This document shows positions 34,315 to 47,000 of a stretch of DNA of 64,000 bases, piece by piece. The notes under the pieces are model-generated. The model was not told where the DNA came from. It ran no database searches and worked only from the letters and a program-made list of their open reading frames with translations. Every line of letters begins with the position of its first letter. Position 1 is the first letter of the stretch. Origin of the DNA: Rosa chinensis (taxonomy: Eukaryota > Streptophyta > Magnoliopsida > Rosales > Rosaceae); assembly GCF_002994745.2 (NCBI RefSeq), contig NC_037091.1, positions 23,007,789 to 23,071,788 of the forward strand, given 5' to 3'. Made by a program: the position numbers and the translations under genes.

Positions 34315-37300
34315 ATGGGCATTTTGTTCACGAAAATGTTCTCTTCCCTTTTTGGGAACAAGGAGGCTCGGATCCTCGTCCTCGGATTGGACAATGCTGG
34401 CAAAACCACTATTCTATGTAGGAATTCCATCGTTTTGCGATTGCCATTGTTGTTGTTTTTTTCTATCTTTCGTGTTGATTTCGGGTTTTTGTTGACATGG
34501 TGTGTGTTATTTATTTATTATTTTTTTTTTCTGCAGATCGGCTACAGATGGGGGAGGTTGTGTCCACAATTCCAAGTCGGTATTCTTTCTCTGGTTGTTT
34601 AATTTTCGTAGTTTGTTGTTGGAAATTTGTGAAGATAGTTGTGGAATTTGAATGTTTGAGGTTGATTGAACTTAGTAAATGGTAGGATAGCCAGTTTTCG
34701 GCAGCTAAAATGTGTTGGAATATTTGTTGAATCGGTTTCTTTTACTTGCATGCAGCGATTGGATTCAATGTTGAGACAGTGCAGTACAGCAACATCAAAT
34801 TCCAAGTATGGGATCTCGGTATGGCAACATTATACCCTTTCTGCATCTTCAAATGCATAGTATGGCATGTGTTGCTTGGATAACAAATTTTATGAGAGCA
34901 CTCGCTTATGTTAAGAATACACCTGAAATTATAAATCAGCTGTGCTTTGTTTTGATTCAGTATAAGCTATTAATGTGGATTCGAAGGAAAACTCTCCAAT
35001 CGATAACAAAATAAATAACCATCTCAGTTTTATCTAGGTCTTAGCTTTGTAATATGATGTAGAATATGGATACTTAGTGGATCAATTATAAACAGGTCAG
35101 ATTAGGTGCGGACTATTAACTAATAGGTAAACTCTATATGATACATTATACATAAAAGAACTACATAAAAGAACAAGAGTAAGATTGAGGTCAGTATGCC
35201 AGGCCAACACCTGGAGTCAGTACCCCCATAGTTGGGGCGTTTTTATAAGCCAATGCCGCTTAATGACACCAACAATGATGTTGGGGATGTGGTGGTCAAG
35301 ATGAGAATACTTATTTATTTATTTTTATTTTCTCAAAGAGTTTTCGAGGACTGTGTGAAAAGAAAATTGGTGGAGTAAACAATATATTGGGTGTTATTAG
35401 CACTGATAAAGTTGAATGTTTAAATTATTAGTCTATGTAGATTTTTAAGATGATGGAGTTACTTTGGATCTTAAGAACCAGAGCCATATTTTAAGAGTGG
35501 TTTTAGCAATTAGTGTAAATGTGTTATTTGGATTGGACTTAAGTTGATTGGGAGAAATTAGCCCTACTTGGTGAAATAGGTTCTTTTGGAATCAATTTTA
35601 AACCATCTGCTTGAGGTTTTAACAATCTGAAAGCTCCCACTACTCAGGACTGTTTCAACATTGCATGAAAGCCATTACTTTACATTGCTAGCAGAAAATA
35701 GGGTACTTCTAGTCGATGTGGTAGAAGTATTCCACGTATTTTGGCTAGAAGACATTGTTAGCCCCATTTCTTGGGTGACTGGATTTTAATCCTTGCCTTA
35801 AAAACCGAAGGGCTTTTTTCTCCATTTTAATGTTTTACTCACCTTATTCAACTTTGTTGCTATTCAAGAGAAGAAAGGAGAAGGGAGATTGATCAGAAAA
35901 ATGTAAGTGTAGAAAGCATTGGAGAAGGACAGGAGGAGGAATCAAATGGAGTTGAGAAGAATCTTTAGTCTTGCATTTTCTTTGAGTGAGTAAATAAGGA
36001 AGAGAACTTTGGAAGTTGGGTGCAGCCAGTTCATAGGAAATTTCAATCATTAATCCAGAAATTTCTTGATTGATTTCAAGTAAATCAATTAATTGACATA
36101 TTTGGGTAACCCATTTGGCAGAGAGTTTTTATTCTTCCAGAGGCAGTAAGTGGGCAAAAGTTTGTACATTACTGTAAATTTAGGAAATAATTTCCCAACC
36201 ACAATACCTGTTGTGTTTGAAAGATGACAGTGGAATGCTAAAAGCCTTCCATTCCAGATGGTCAGGAAATGGAATTTTAATTCCTTTTTCCTATGTAACA
36301 TGATGGTCAAACATACAAGGGCGTGTAGTCAACAATTTCTGGCTGCATACCTTTGACCTTACATTGGTGTGTCGGTATATATTTTGGGGAGCAATGTTTC
36401 TTGTAACTTCTCCAGGAAGATGGAAGATTAAGCTTACCTGATAATTTTGAATTGTTGCTTTGAATTGACCTCTTGTTTAAGCCATTTCATTTTCTTGATC
36501 AAATGAAAAATTCATGCTATCCAGTTCTGATAGTTTTTGCACTGTTTGTGCTACAGGTGGACAGACAAGTATCAGGTAATTTTTTCATTTATGAACTCAG
36601 TCGTCTTCTTTGTTGATAATTCTTCTGTATTATTGTTATGTGAGTTTATAAGCATTTGATTTCCATCAAGTCTCTAGTTTCTTCAGTATATCTCTTTGAT
36701 TGTTATATAAAGGCCTCAGGTGTTATTATTATTATTATTTTTCCTGTAGGAGTTGTTCTTATTAGAAATGCTTGATACATTTACACTACTTCAATATGTG
36801 ATCTGTGCACTAACTAAATCCGTGTCCATATATTAGTTTCTGGCCAAATTGCAAAATACCTCGACTTTAGTGTAACTTGTCAGCTCCCCCGACTTTTTAT
36901 TTCATAAAATATCCCTACTGTTCTTTCATTATTTGTTCATAAATTATCCCTGATCTTCATTGAATTCATTGTTTTCCATCAATTCTTATTTAAGGTGCCA
37001 ATCCCATGTGGGGAAATGACGATGTTGAACTTGAATCCTTACTGTCCTGTCATTATGTGTTTGTATTTCCTCCGGATAAGCAGTGGCTATAGCACTTTGC
37101 TTAGTTCTGAGACATCCTTGTAATGCGTTATGACCATGGATTTTTAATCAACTTTCTTATTATGACCCTGTGGTAACAAATCTATATGTGTTATTGTGGT
37201 TTGCATTGTTTCTCTGACTGATATATAAGCTCACTATCTATGTTGGTTTTGTGCCACAGGCCATATTGGAGATGCTATTTTCCAAATACTCAAGCCATAA

Positions 37301-39357
37301 TCTATGTTGTTGACTCTAGCGACACTGACAGGCTGGTAATAGCAAAAGAGGAGTTTCATGCTATCTTGGAGGTAACTGACTGTGGGTTTACACATTTACA
37401 AAGTTAAAGTAACTGTTGCCACTGTCTCTTTGAAGTTGAGTGCTTCTATTCTTTGCCTTGTGTGTGTGTAGTGTATGTAAAAATACGAGGGAAGGGAAAT
37501 TGTTGTGAGGGGATATTATGTAGGGGATAGAAATAGTTTGATGCGAGGGATATCATGTAGGGGATAGAAATAGGTCTATTGGGACTTTGGGTAATCATAA
37601 TAATAATAAATACTCTGTAATATGAGTTGTTGCCTGCAACATTCTAATTGGATACTCTCGCTCAACTCACATTTTCTACAACATGTAGTTTTCCAAATTG
37701 AATATTCTTTAAGCTTAAAGGTGTTGAGTGGGCCTCTTTTCATGTTCTTATGCTTTTGCTTTCATTTAACATCACATGCATTCCCAATTCTGCTTTCTTT
37801 CCTGTCCTTAGGATTTTACATCTTTATTTATTTATTTTTTATCTATGCAAATTTATGTGTTGTTGAACTTACTGTTCTTGAGCCTTTGGCAGGAGGAAGA
37901 GTTGAAAGGTGCAGTTGTTCTTATTTTTGCCAATAAGCAGGTAAATGCTACTGCCTGTTTCTAGGGTTGCGGGAAGTATTACTGTTTAAGGATAAAATGT
38001 CATCCCGTAGATGGTGGCAGTGTAAAAGGCCTTCTATTGAAAGAAATAAATATTATATTGAGGATAGTTCTTCCCTCATATAGTCAAGTAGTCCTGTTGC
38101 AGTTTCGTGTCTCTATCTCTACATTTTCAATTATCATTTCAATAAATTGTGTAGTTTTTAGCAATATGATATTCTCTTGTGGGTGATGTAGGATCTTCCT
38201 GGTGCACTTGATGATGCTGCAATAACTGAGGCCTTAGAGTTGCACAAGATAAAAAACCGCCAATGGTCTATCTTTAAAACTTCTGCGATAAAAGGCGAAG
38301 GTCTTTTTGAGGGCTTAGACTGGTAAGGATTATTAGTCATCATATTTTCTGTAGGTCTAGTTAGTGAAAAAAAAAAAAATTCCTTTTGATGTTCTCGAGG
38401 ATATCTAATATGCTATGTTGCTAGAGAAGTGGAAACTTCCTTATTTTATTCTCTTACTTTGATCCAGCAGTAAATAGTTTCTTTTGTTTCAAAACTAGAT
38501 AAGATTAGATGTTGCTTTGGCTTCCCTTATGATATTAGACCAAATAACTTGTAAATCGACTTGCCTTATGAAGAGCAAAGAAGGAAGGAAAGGTTAAGAA
38601 AACTCTTCTTTGGTTATATGCTCAATTCATATCAGTCCAATATTAGAAGCCACCCCACTACTAGTACTGGTTTAGTGTTGGTCTATTTTTTTGGGTGGTT
38701 TTTGTTATCTTTACTAGTTTAGTGTTAATATAGTCATGTGTAGATGACCAATTTAACATTGAGTATCGTGCAGAATATAAAGTCATAGAAAAAAATTCTT
38801 AGTTTCAAACTTCCAATGACATTATTTCAGGAACTAACACTAGTATCAGTAGCTTTCTCAAGTATGATATGAATGATAGTTTAGAACATTAATAAGTCAC
38901 TCTTCCCCCCTCAATGTGGTAGTACTTTCTAGGGTCTACCATATAATGAAGTTGGTTTTTTGGTGTTTTTTGGTTAGGGTTTGGTTTGTTGGTGTTCTTT
39001 GTTTGTAGACATCAAACTATATGATACTTTGGTGTGAAGGATTCTTACCATGCAAAACCTGCAAGTTCTCATCTTGAAATATGATTACAAGTGCTTACTG
39101 AGTCTGACTTTAAGACATCAACTATAGGACAGCTCCTGTTACCAATGTTTTCTGTGATGTTCTCTACTTGACTCGTGTGCTAGTATTAAATGGCGAACTA
39201 GTTGTCTATAACAGTTTCTTGACCTTTAAATTTAGTAATTTAGTGGTGATGATAAAATCGAAGTGTTACATATACATGTACATAAAACTGTACTTATATT
39301 AGAATCAAAACTTGTTAATGTAGGCTGAGTAACACACTGAAGTCTGGAGGTGGCTAA
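34315..39357 (+). CDS. ARL1: ARL1-type ADP-ribosylation-factor-like GTPase (eight exons)
   Basis: Exons: 34315-34417, 34537-34575, 34756-34818, 36557-36575, 37260-37371, 37893-37940, 38192-38322, 39324-39357. All introns are GT-AG, all junctions keep frame, and they give 182 aa, the usual length of plant ARL1. It starts [19 protein letters not shown] with Gly2 for N-myristoylation. The P-loop is GLDNAGKT (24-31), switch I holds Thr48 before IGFNVETV, switch II begins WDLGGQT (66-72), and the guanine-specificity motif is NKQD (126-129). WDLGGQTSIRPYW and RCYFPNTQA fit the ARL1 subgroup rather than ARF1 (WDVGGQDKIRPLW). The role, known from the family, is a trans-Golgi switch that recruits GRIP-domain golgins. 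Exon 4 is a 19-bp micro-exon. Introns 3, 6 and 7 hold no clear element. Confidence 0.95.
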
Positions 39358-40620
39358 TTCATTGGCCTTGGAAATTTCTGCAAAGCCAACTCAGAATTTG
39401 GGAGGAATGACGTTCTGATAGAAGATTTCATTCAAGACTCAAGAATACAGTTATGTCAGTTGACCTTCTCCGATTTTTCTTCTGTTCCCGTTTTGGACTA
39501 AACCACTGATATACTAGTCAAACTTTTCATCATAGATTATATTAAGTATGAAAATTAGGTTTTTATATTTGTAATTTGCACCGTTTGTCTTTTGCTAGTT
39601 TTTGTGTTGTTGGTATTCTGCTGTGGGGTTCCTTTCCCTGTAGTGCTATAATGTATTTCCTCTAAGGCTGGACATGGAAAGTGTTATGTTGCTTCATTTA
39701 GTGCTTGGTTTATTAATGTGTCACCATTATTTGTGGTATATCATAACACTGTTCTTTAATTTGTAAAACCAAGTGATTGATGAATGTTTATCCGGCAATA
39801 TTTCTAGTTGAGAGCTTCTTGTTGAATCATCACTCTCCACGTAAGAAAGTGAAACTTAACCATGCTCTTCTTTGCTCAGGTGTAGGACTGACAATATTCC
39901 CAATTTGTAGTAGTGTGTGTTTCTTTAATGCGATATTTACAAGATCTGTTATGTATTATATATATATATATATAAATTTTCATTATTTTTTTTTTCAATA
40001 ATACAAGGAAATTACACTCTAAACCCAATAAATTATCCTTTGTTACTTCTCTTCAGAAACCATCGTAATTTTCTTAATATAATATTGAGTTTCATGTGTG
40101 TTTGACCCAACCAATCTTTTTTTTTTTTTGGATAATGTCGTAAAACCCTCAAACTTTGGGTCAAAAATAAATGATTTTTTCATATCGTATTCTATCTCAA
40201 TATTGGTGGTTTCTCCAGGTTTAGGTATCGTCCTACCTTATGGCACATTTTAAAAATTTCTTTGAGAAGTATTTAGGGGTGTCAATGAGATGTGTGAAGG
40301 TAATATTGTAGTGATCAAGCTCAGTTTGGATAAACATGATGTAAGCTCAGACGGTCAGACCTCTTGAATTTTTCCCTAAAATTCAAAAATGAGTTTGAGA
40401 TTGAGTTCAAGTTCAGCCTAATAAATGTCAAATAAAAAGTAAAGTTAATATTAATCTTAATACAATTTTTTGTTTTTGAAATTAAAGTTATCAAGAATGA
40501 TTGCATTCGTTTGAATGACATGTGGAGCAAACGGAAACCATTAATGATTTAAAACTAGAACAAAGGCAGGCACCCATTATGTTGTAATCCACCAACAATT
40601 TGTCATATTATAACAGAACA
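39358..40620. other. 3' flank of ARL1 and intergenic DNA
   Basis: The first few hundred bases are the likely 3' UTR. A (TA)n run lies at about 39957-39975. Beyond 40100 the DNA is AT-rich with T- and A-runs (for example 40636-40650). No gene is visible. Confidence 0.5.
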
Positions 40621-40669
40621 CAGTTTATTTGGAAAAAAAAAAAAAAAAACACAGCTATAAAATACTGGC

Positions 40670-41390
40670 TGAGCAGCCCTCATAACCAAATGCTACGTGT
40701 CTTACTCCCACTCCAACACACCTGTTTATTTTTTCTTCAACATTTGTGCCTTCTCTTCTCCTTCTTCCTACTTCACCTTCTCCAATGAAGTCGAGCTGTG
40801 CCCGAAAGAGGAAATACCTCAAATCTAATTCAATCCCATAGAAACCAAATAAGGGATCTGGGAATCTGATACAAGCTTCAAGGATAATCCAAAAGTAGGC
40901 AGAGCAGGAAACCAAATTCGAAATTCTCAAGATCCCAAAAATCTGAACGATTCGTAGAATGATGAAATCAATTTGCAGTGGAGAACTTGAGGTTTCAATC
41001 CCTAGTCAAAACGAAGGCAAAAGATTGAACTGGTTTGAGATTGGGATTAGAGTGAGAAGTGGGTTCTGTCCATCCAGGTTTAGTAATCTAGCTTTTAGTT
41101 TGGGTAAAGATTAATTTTATTGTTACATGTTCAAAGAATGAGATTTGATATGGGTATCAAATTGATACATGTTCAAAGCTTAATTCAAGGTTTTATTTGA
41201 ATGCGGAGTCTGAGTTCGGAGAAATGGCTTGGTTTCACAGAAGAAGAGGAAGAAGGAGAAGAGAAGGCACCAATGTTGGGGAGGGAGGGAGGGAGAGAAC
41301 AGGTGTTGGAGTGGGAGTGACACGCGCGAGTATTAATTTTGGGCTGCAGCTATCGGCCCGCTGTGCTAAATCTCCTAAATGGATATTGCC
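40670..41390. mobile_element. Probable TIR DNA transposon with long inverted arms (MULE-like)
   Basis: The stretch at about 40700-40790 (CTTACTCCCACTCCAACAC, then GTGCCTTCTCTTCTCCTTCT) is matched in reverse complement by about 41235-41330 (CACTCCCACTCCAACACC, then GTGCCTTCTCTTCTCCTTCT). The inverted arms span roughly 100 bases with about 450 bp between them. The similarity fades outward near GCTGAGCAGCCC on the left and its counterpart GGGCTGCAGCT on the right. No target duplication was found and the interior is not recognised. Long arms suggest a Mutator-type element. Confidence 0.6.
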
Positions 41391-41399
41391 AAAATTATT

Positions 41400-42500
41400 T
41401 TTGGGCTCAAACAGCTCTCTCGATACCTGTGTATTGAATCATTATGGATTACTTTTAAGGAAAGTAGAAACCTGTAGAAACCTAATAGATTGACTCATAC
41501 TTTCCTAGCCCCAGTCGTCAAATCTCAAGGTTCAACCTTAGACAGGCTGTGAAAACTATCAAGTTGGAGTATGGTAGGAACAGAGCACAAAGGTGGAGCA
41601 TTGAAATGGGTAGAGATTGGAATGACACAAATTGTACTGCTCGTTTAAGCACACAATTATGGTACGCATGGTGCGCTTAGATTGAGACTCAATAGTAGAG
41701 TACCATTCAACAATCCATGAGAAAAAAATTACAGAGAAGTCATCAAATACGCTTCAAAATCAACCCGTCAATTGATTATGAAGTGAAGAGATAATTTAAA
41801 TGAAGTTTTAAATTAAATTAAGCTTAATTAGCTAGCTTGCATATTTTACAAGTTAAACTCAAACATGCAAAATTTTGTGCTGTTTTTTTTTTTTTGAAAG
41901 GATTTTGAGCTAAATTTAAAATGTATTGAATCAGATTTAACCATAACGTTGTGAATATAATTTCTTTGTTGAGCATTAAATTTAAAAGGAAAAAATTGGT
42001 TAGATACATGCACCGAGATCGGCATCTATTCGTGCACATATGTGAATCATGGTAGTGTTTGGTTTCTTGTGAATAAAACAAAAATTTAGATAGGGACTTG
42101 TCCAGATTGTCGCCCTCAATTTCCAACAAGGAAGACATATTCGATTGCAAGTTGTATGTGAGATGGAATTGGAATGGGGAACGTGAATAACGCTTTGGGA
42201 ATCTTGATTTGAATTGTATTGTATTATATTGATACGATAGGGTGAGGGTGATAGACCTGAAGGACAAGAGTCATGTAGTTGCACCGATTTATTGTTTTTC
42301 CTCAGCGGAGTTTTAAGGCATATATCCACGAAAGTACTTGTACTATATATGATCAATGTTTAGTCAATGTGGACATAATCCTTCAATAATGTAGGCATGT
42401 TAAATGTGCTATGTACAACAAGTTGATTTGATTTATGGCATGTTATCGGGAACCACAAATTTGGCAGGGCGAGTGGTTACGATCAGTTAGAGCTCTAGTC
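41400..42500. other. Intergenic, nothing recognised
   Basis: AT-rich. Overlapping minus-strand ORFs at 41824-42356 have low-complexity composition, overlap in two frames and carry no motif, so they look like chance reading frames. Confidence 0.45.
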
Positions 42501-42519
42501 TGTCTGTCATGGTACTTCA

Positions 42520-43425
42520 TGGGGGTAACTATGAGTTACCGGAGACTCATGAGTACGTGTTTTAAAAGAGAATCTTAAGAGTATTCTTTCTTTTATTGTC
42601 CATGATAGACTTTGACTTCATATTTGAATTGTTGAGACTTCAATTAATATGATTAGTTGCTTTCTCAAGTAGATTTGAGTGGATTTACTGCTGTTTGTGT
42701 TAGTTGCTTCCTCAAGTAGCTTTGAGTGGATTTATCACGGATTATGTGATTTTGTGATTCGATTTCGAGCGTGAAAATGATTTCAAAAATTACTTGAAGT
42801 GGTTTTGTTTTGAACTATGATCGTGAAATTGAATGTTGACTTGACGTTTGAGCATATAGATTTTGTCACGAGTGGACTTGTTGATGCAAGCTATTGAATT
42901 TTGAGAAATTGATAGTTGATGCTGTGATATATGCTTATTGACTATTAGGTTGAGAGAACTTAAGCATGCGTTTCTGTTTCTGGTTTTGAGTTTACTCATA
43001 CAAGCTTGCAAAAGCTTACCGGGTTTATGGTTGCAACCCGATGCACTATTCCATGGTGTAGGGGTTTACCATGCAGGTTAGGGTGTGCGTGGTTGAAGCT
43101 GTAGAACTTCCTTGCTGTTGCAGTGGTAGGTTTATTACCTAATTGTGCTACGCACTTATTAGTCTTCCGTTGTGTAATGAGCGTAGTGTGTGCAGTTACT
43201 CATTGAATTAATGTTTCAGTTTAATTTGTAAACTTTGTTTAATGTAATATGTGACTCTGAAGATGGAGTTTGTATTTACATTGTGGGTTCGAGACATCGG
43301 TTGGTTGCCTTGTTTAAAGGAAAAATTTCATAGCTATTTAGTATTGGTGTTCGAATCATCACGCCCGGTGCTCTGTATTTGATGTAATTGTATTATTATT
43401 GTGTTTGAAATTCGGGGCGTGACAA
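42520..43425. mobile_element. Probable solo or truncated Gypsy-type LTR
   Basis: The right edge ends in GAAATTCGGGGCGTGACA, the reverse complement of the TGTCACGCCCCGAATTTC start common to plant Gypsy LTRs. The interior has LTR-like phrases (GGTTGCAACCCGATGCACTA, TTACCATGCAGGTTAGGG) and no coding. The left end and a target duplication were not found. It ends about 640 bp upstream of the DXS start codon. Confidence 0.5.
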
Positions 43426-43976
43426 TAGGAGCCACAACCACCACCTTCAGGATAGCTAGAGGAAACAATAGGAGCCATCTTGTAAATCTTCTTTTAAGTG
43501 TTTATGTTCATTTTCGTAAGTGCAAAATGATGACCAACAACAACATTGTGCCTTATCTTAGAAACATATTTGATTATTCCCATTTGCACATTTCATAGTG
43601 GGGCAACTAATGTCTTAAAAAAAGCGTCACTACAAACTCTATCATGATCCACGCCCACAAATTTATTCCAACAGAATTTTCAGAGCTCCTCTCTTTCAGA
43701 GAGGGTGACCTACGCATGTTTTTCAACACTCGATCATTTAATTTTTCAGTTCAAATAAACAATTTCCAGAGTCTGTCCTGCTGCTGCCGCAATAAAAAAC
43801 ACTGATTCACTTTGTTTGAATATTCCAATTCATTAAATATTGATTTGAACATACATCTAACTATTATAGAATTCTTTAGTGTTTTGTCCTTTAAAACCCA
43901 GGAGACTTTTCAACGTAAACAGATTCTGAGCTCAATCGAGTTAACAACCAGCCATCAATTCACACCATTTTTTCCT
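43426..43976 (+). promoter_or_regulatory. Upstream region of DXS
   Basis: Non-coding sequence between the LTR fragment and the TATA box. A short direct repeat AACAATAGGAGCCA (about 43464-43477, partial copy at 43423-43434) marks the junction with the LTR. No regulatory site can be named with confidence. Confidence 0.4.
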
Positions 43977-43984
43977 TATAAAAG
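43977..43984 (+). promoter_or_regulatory. TATA box of DXS
   Basis: TATAAAAG lies 80 bases before the ATG at 44065, a position that allows a leader of about 50 bases. Confidence 0.55.
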
Positions 43985-44064
43985 CCTATGCTCTCATTCA
44001 ACCATGTAGTCACTCACTTCTTTCCTACAAGTGACCATCTCTTGTAAAATCTATTAGACTTCCA

Positions 44065-47000
44065 ATGGATTCTGTTCTTAGAACTAGTTTCGTTCCCTTA
44101 CTCCATTCTCAAGATGGTAGTCATTCATTTTCATGCACTCCAAATTTCTTTTCCGCATCTCCTCCTCACCCCAGCAACCAGAAAATGGTACGCAACGTAT
44201 ATTCAAATCAGGTTTCGAACAACGCGTGTGTACATGTAGAGCAGTATATCTTCGTGCCGTGTATATGTTTGACATGTTATGTTGGTCATATTTATTTTCT
44301 AGCAATGTCACGGAGGCCTATTGATAATGTAGTACTTCACGCAATGCGATTTGGCACTCTGCATTCCGACGAGTTCATCTTATCAATAGTCATATTTGTA
44401 TAGTCTACCAGTGACTAAATTCTAAAATAAGAGAGCCAATCAATTGAGGTGTATGTTTTTAATTAGCAGTAATTTTCTGTTTCTTTTTTCAGTTCAATGG
44501 GACAGCTGTTGCTCTTCACAATAATTCAATTGATGACAAGAGCACTTTCATGAAGGGAGGTCACCAAGAAAGCCAGAATAATGGCAAGCTACCGAAATCA
44601 AAACTGCTGAATTTCTCAGGAGAAAGGCCCTCAACTCCAATTCTGGACACCATAAACTATCCCATTCACATGAGAAATCTTTCTATTGAGGTAATTAAAG
44701 AGGGGACAAGCTATGGTACTGTGATATTTATCATACACTCATTTTACATCTAATTGAACAAAAATTACAATTATTTAAATCAAAATTACAACATTGAGAA
44801 CAAAGTTACCATATTCATTTACACTATTTACATATAATTAAACAAAAATTACAACATTGACAACAAATTTGTTCAAAAACTTGTAACAAGGTCGTAAATG
44901 GTGTAATTACCATTATTAGAACTAAGATTACACAAAATATATATGACTCAACATTACCACTTTGACAACAAATTTGTTGTCACACTTATAAATGTGTGTA
45001 TGAGATACGGGTATGTATTATAGAATTTTTAATTAAAGAGCTAATTACTTATGGAACATTAATGGTTGCTGATGAGGAAAAGACACTCTTGGAATTAAAC
45101 TTTGTGCATTGACATGAATTTCAGGAACTTGGAATTTTAGCGGATGAACTTAGGGAAGAGATTGTTTACACAGTGTCAAAGATTGGGGGTCACCTGAGCT
45201 CAAGCCTGGGAGTTTCTGAGTTAACAGTTGCACTTCACCATGTTTTCAACACTCCTGAAGATAAGATAATTTGGGATGTTGGTCACCAGGTAGATGTCAC
45301 TCTCTGGATATTTCCATTATGTAATTACATTAATTGGTTGCAGTCCATTTTCTCATCAGATAAATAATTTCGATGATTTTGCAGACCTACCCTCATAAGA
45401 TTTTAACTGGTCGGAGGTCGAGAATGCAAACAATCCGACAGACTTGCGGGCTTTCAGGCTTCCCCAAGAGGCATGAGAGTGTGCATGATGCCTTTGGAGT
45501 TGGCCATAGTTCCACTAGCATTTCAGCTGCTCTAGGTACATGCCCTAAACAGTATATTCTCATTTTGTTTTTAGCCAAATCCTTTATGATTATTGTATCT
45601 TTCATATGATTCCTGGTTTGGTGAAGCTCTGCATTTTCTTCATCAATAATTGATTAACCTCGGGTGGTACTATAACTCCAAACTTTCCAATATATAACTC
45701 CAAATGAGCATACTAATCTCTGAATATATATATATATATATATAGGTAAATATGCTGGAAACAAATACAAATCTCTGGCAAAACCTGTTTTATTTTTGAA
45801 ATATATTAGTCTGTATATTTAGGGGAGTGAAATCCACACTCCCATTTTACAATATACACTCATGCTTTCACTTTTTGGTTGAATTTCTTATAAAAAGATA
45901 AAATTTAAGTCACTAAAGACAAAATCTAAGTTACTAAAAAGGAAAGAAGAAGTGTGGATTGTAAAATGGAGAGTGTGAATTTCACTCCCCTATATTTATA
46001 GTTCAGATGTGATAGTGATTATCTTAAATTGTTCGTGCAATTTATGTGTAAGTATTTTTTAAAATGGCTCGGTTATGGTAACATTTTACAATATGTATTT
46101 CATAGGTTATATATTGTAAAATTTTCTTTTTTACTGATGAGAATAGAAAATAAAATGCAAACCTGATGGAGAATAAAATTTCAAATTTTATCTTTATGAG
46201 TTAAGGACCCCTTAAATATTTTGTAATTTATTCCAAAAATTACTTCTTTTTTTGTTGCCAAAAATGCTAAAAATCAAATAGGCTTTTGAATTATTTGGAA
46301 GTGCTTTTGTTTTTCCCATTTGTTGGGATACCTGACCAAAATTTTCCTTCCGCATATAGGAATGGCAGTTGCTAGAGATTTGCAAGGCAAGAAGAATCAT
46401 GTGATTGCAGTGATAGGAGATGGAGCCATGACAGGGGGACAGGCATATGAGGCATTAAACAATGCAGGCTACCTTGATTCTAATCTTATAATCATCTTGA
46501 ATGACAACAAGCAAGTCTCTCTGCCAACTGCCACTGTCGACGGCCCTGCCCCTCCAGTTGGAGCTCTAAGCAAAGCACTCACAAGATTACAGTCTACTCA
46601 AAAGTTCCAACAGCTACGTGAAGCTGCAAAGGTACCTACATGCCACAATCGGCTTCAGCTACCCCAACTGATTAACGCTTTAGATTTCCTTCTTCAAGTA
46701 ACCAGCTTATGAAGTTTTTGTGGATTCATCCACAGGGTATGACCAAGAAAATTGGACACCAAGCACATGAAGTTGCTGCTAAAGTTGACTCCTACATGAG
46801 AGGAATGGTGGGTGGTTCTGGGGCATGTCTGTTTGAAGAACTTGGACTCCAATATATTGGTCCTGTGGATGGTCATAATGTCGAAGACCTTGTCTACATT
46901 TTGAACAACATTAAATCCTTACCAGTACCAGGGCCTGTTCTGATTCATGTCATCACTGAGAAAGGAAAAGGCTATGCTCCAGCTGAAGTTGCCCCTGATA

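Noticed and set aside
34315..34602. Continuous ORF of 95 codons starting at the ARL1 ATG
   Set aside because: It reads through the first intron; the spliced model restores the conserved [18 protein letters not shown] sequence across the junctions.
41824..42356. Two long overlapping minus-strand ORFs (147 and 118 codons)
   Set aside because: They overlap in different frames, lack motifs and are AT-rich low complexity; neither can be supported as a gene.
46212..46400. Minus-strand ORF in the DXS gene
   Set aside because: It covers an intron-exon border on the wrong strand; the + strand exon is clearly DXS.
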